Source: an uncultured delta proteobacterium (GTDB lineage Bacteria > Myxococcota > Myxococcia > Myxococcales > 40CM-4-68-19). From it: 64,000 nucleotides of DNA. Where the stretch lies: positions 83,984 through 147,983 of the forward strand of contig CAIWCD010000048.1 in assembly GCA_903911145.1 (NCBI GenBank), written 5' to 3'. Shown here piece after piece: positions 63,657-64,000 of this stretch (positions are counted from its first letter, which is position 1; each line of letters begins with the position of its first letter). Under the pieces are notes generated by a model. The model did no database searches. It was not told the DNA's origin and saw nothing but the letters and a program-made list of their open reading frames with translations. The position numbers were made by a program, and so were the translations under genes.

Positions 63657-64000
63657 CGACGACCGGCATGCGCGCGCCGATTTGCGCGGTCGGCCTGCGC
63701 AAGAGCTACGGAACCCGAGAGGTCCTTGCGGGAATCGACGCGCAAGTCGTCGCAGGCGAGACGATCGCGCTCGTCGGCCCGAGCGGCGGCGGCAAGAGCA
63801 CGTTCCTGCGCTGCCTCAACGGACTGCACGCCTTCGATGCCGGCACGCTCGAAGTCGCGGGTCTCAGCATCGCGCCCGCGACGCACGTCTCCTCGCCGAG
63901 TCTGCGTCCTCTGCGCGCGCGCGTCGGGATGGTCTTCCAGGGGTTCCATCTCTTCCCTCACCTGAGCGTGCTGGAGAACATCTGCCTCGGTCCGCTGCAT
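63653..64000 (+). CDS. Amino-acid ABC transporter ATP-binding protein (partial, 5' end only)
   Basis: The first 116 codons are in the window. They show VGLRKSYGTREVLAGI, Walker A VGPSGGGKSTFLRCLNGL (41-58), and the Q loop MVFQGFHLFPHLSVLENI. This is the GlnQ/HisP type. ATG 63653 overlaps the end of the fused binding-protein/permease gene (ATGA), so this ATPase drives that transporter. The ABC signature and Walker B lie beyond the window end. Confidence 0.93.
   Translation, partial: MTTTGMRAPICAVGLRKSYGTREVLAGIDAQVVAGETIALVGPSGGGKSTFLRCLNGLHAFDAGTLEVAGLSIAPATHVSSPSLRPLRARVGMVFQGFHLFPHLSVLENICLGPLH

Overview
The window is GC-rich DNA from what looks like a member of the Myxococcota (former Deltaproteobacteria). 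The basis is the mix of genes: a eukaryote-type Ser/Thr kinase with a PEGA domain, many lipoproteins rich in Asp-Gly-Gly and Cys, a MYXO-CTERM-like tail (Cys, hydrophobic segment, Arg run) on a 987-residue surface protein, and a sigma-54 activator. The placement comes from reading gene style only; no marker gene was searched.

Layout. 0-6 kb: the start of a DUF47/PhoU-like gene, a two-gene type II restriction-modification pair, a DUF6986 aldolase-like gene coupled to an amidohydrolase, and a CaCA-type cation antiporter. 6.4-11.8 kb: an NtrC-type regulator, a predicted outer-membrane barrel, lipoproteins and rsmI. 11.9-16.2 kb (minus strand): the rpsP-rimM-trmD-rplS operon, extended by a YhaN-like coiled-coil protein without a Walker A motif and by a YraN protein. 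16.2-20.4 kb: an ABC-2 exporter coupled to sucD, with sucC upstream across an unusual AT-rich repeated spacer. 20.7-23.6 kb: the MYXO-CTERM-like protein.

23.8-29.9 kb (minus strand) is a sulfur block and the most interesting part. It holds a frameshifted larE, an APS-kinase-like protein with a histone-H1-like tail, and a six-gene cluster for cysteine synthesis from a protein-bound thiocarboxylate: JAMM protease, CysM-type cysteine synthase, MoaD/ThiS-type carrier and MoeB/ThiF-type E1. The E1 and the cysteine synthase each have an apparently dead paralogue in the same operon. The carrier ends in Gly-Gly-Arg rather than Gly-Gly.

30-37 kb: a NarL-type two-component pair, a degenerate NnrE-like protein, a Cys-rich lipoprotein, then a PAAR-like protein with two unrecognised proteins and a PAP2 enzyme. 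37.2-44.5 kb: secG, tRNA-Leu(GAG), a serine hydrolase, an RlmL-like methyltransferase, a Gre factor, a ChaN-like protein, and a metal-dependent hydrolase plus SDR preceded by a strong inverted repeat. 44.5-53.8 kb: a four-gene minus-strand operon (Ser/Thr kinase, TPR-TonB receptor, 1400-residue repeat lipoprotein, MOSC protein) whose base usage differs from its flanks. 54-64 kb: an acyl-CoA carboxylase beta subunit, a receiver protein, a HAD/Ppx/SixA operon, small secreted proteins, and a transport operon (NCS1 permease, fused binding-protein/permease, ABC ATPase cut by the window end).
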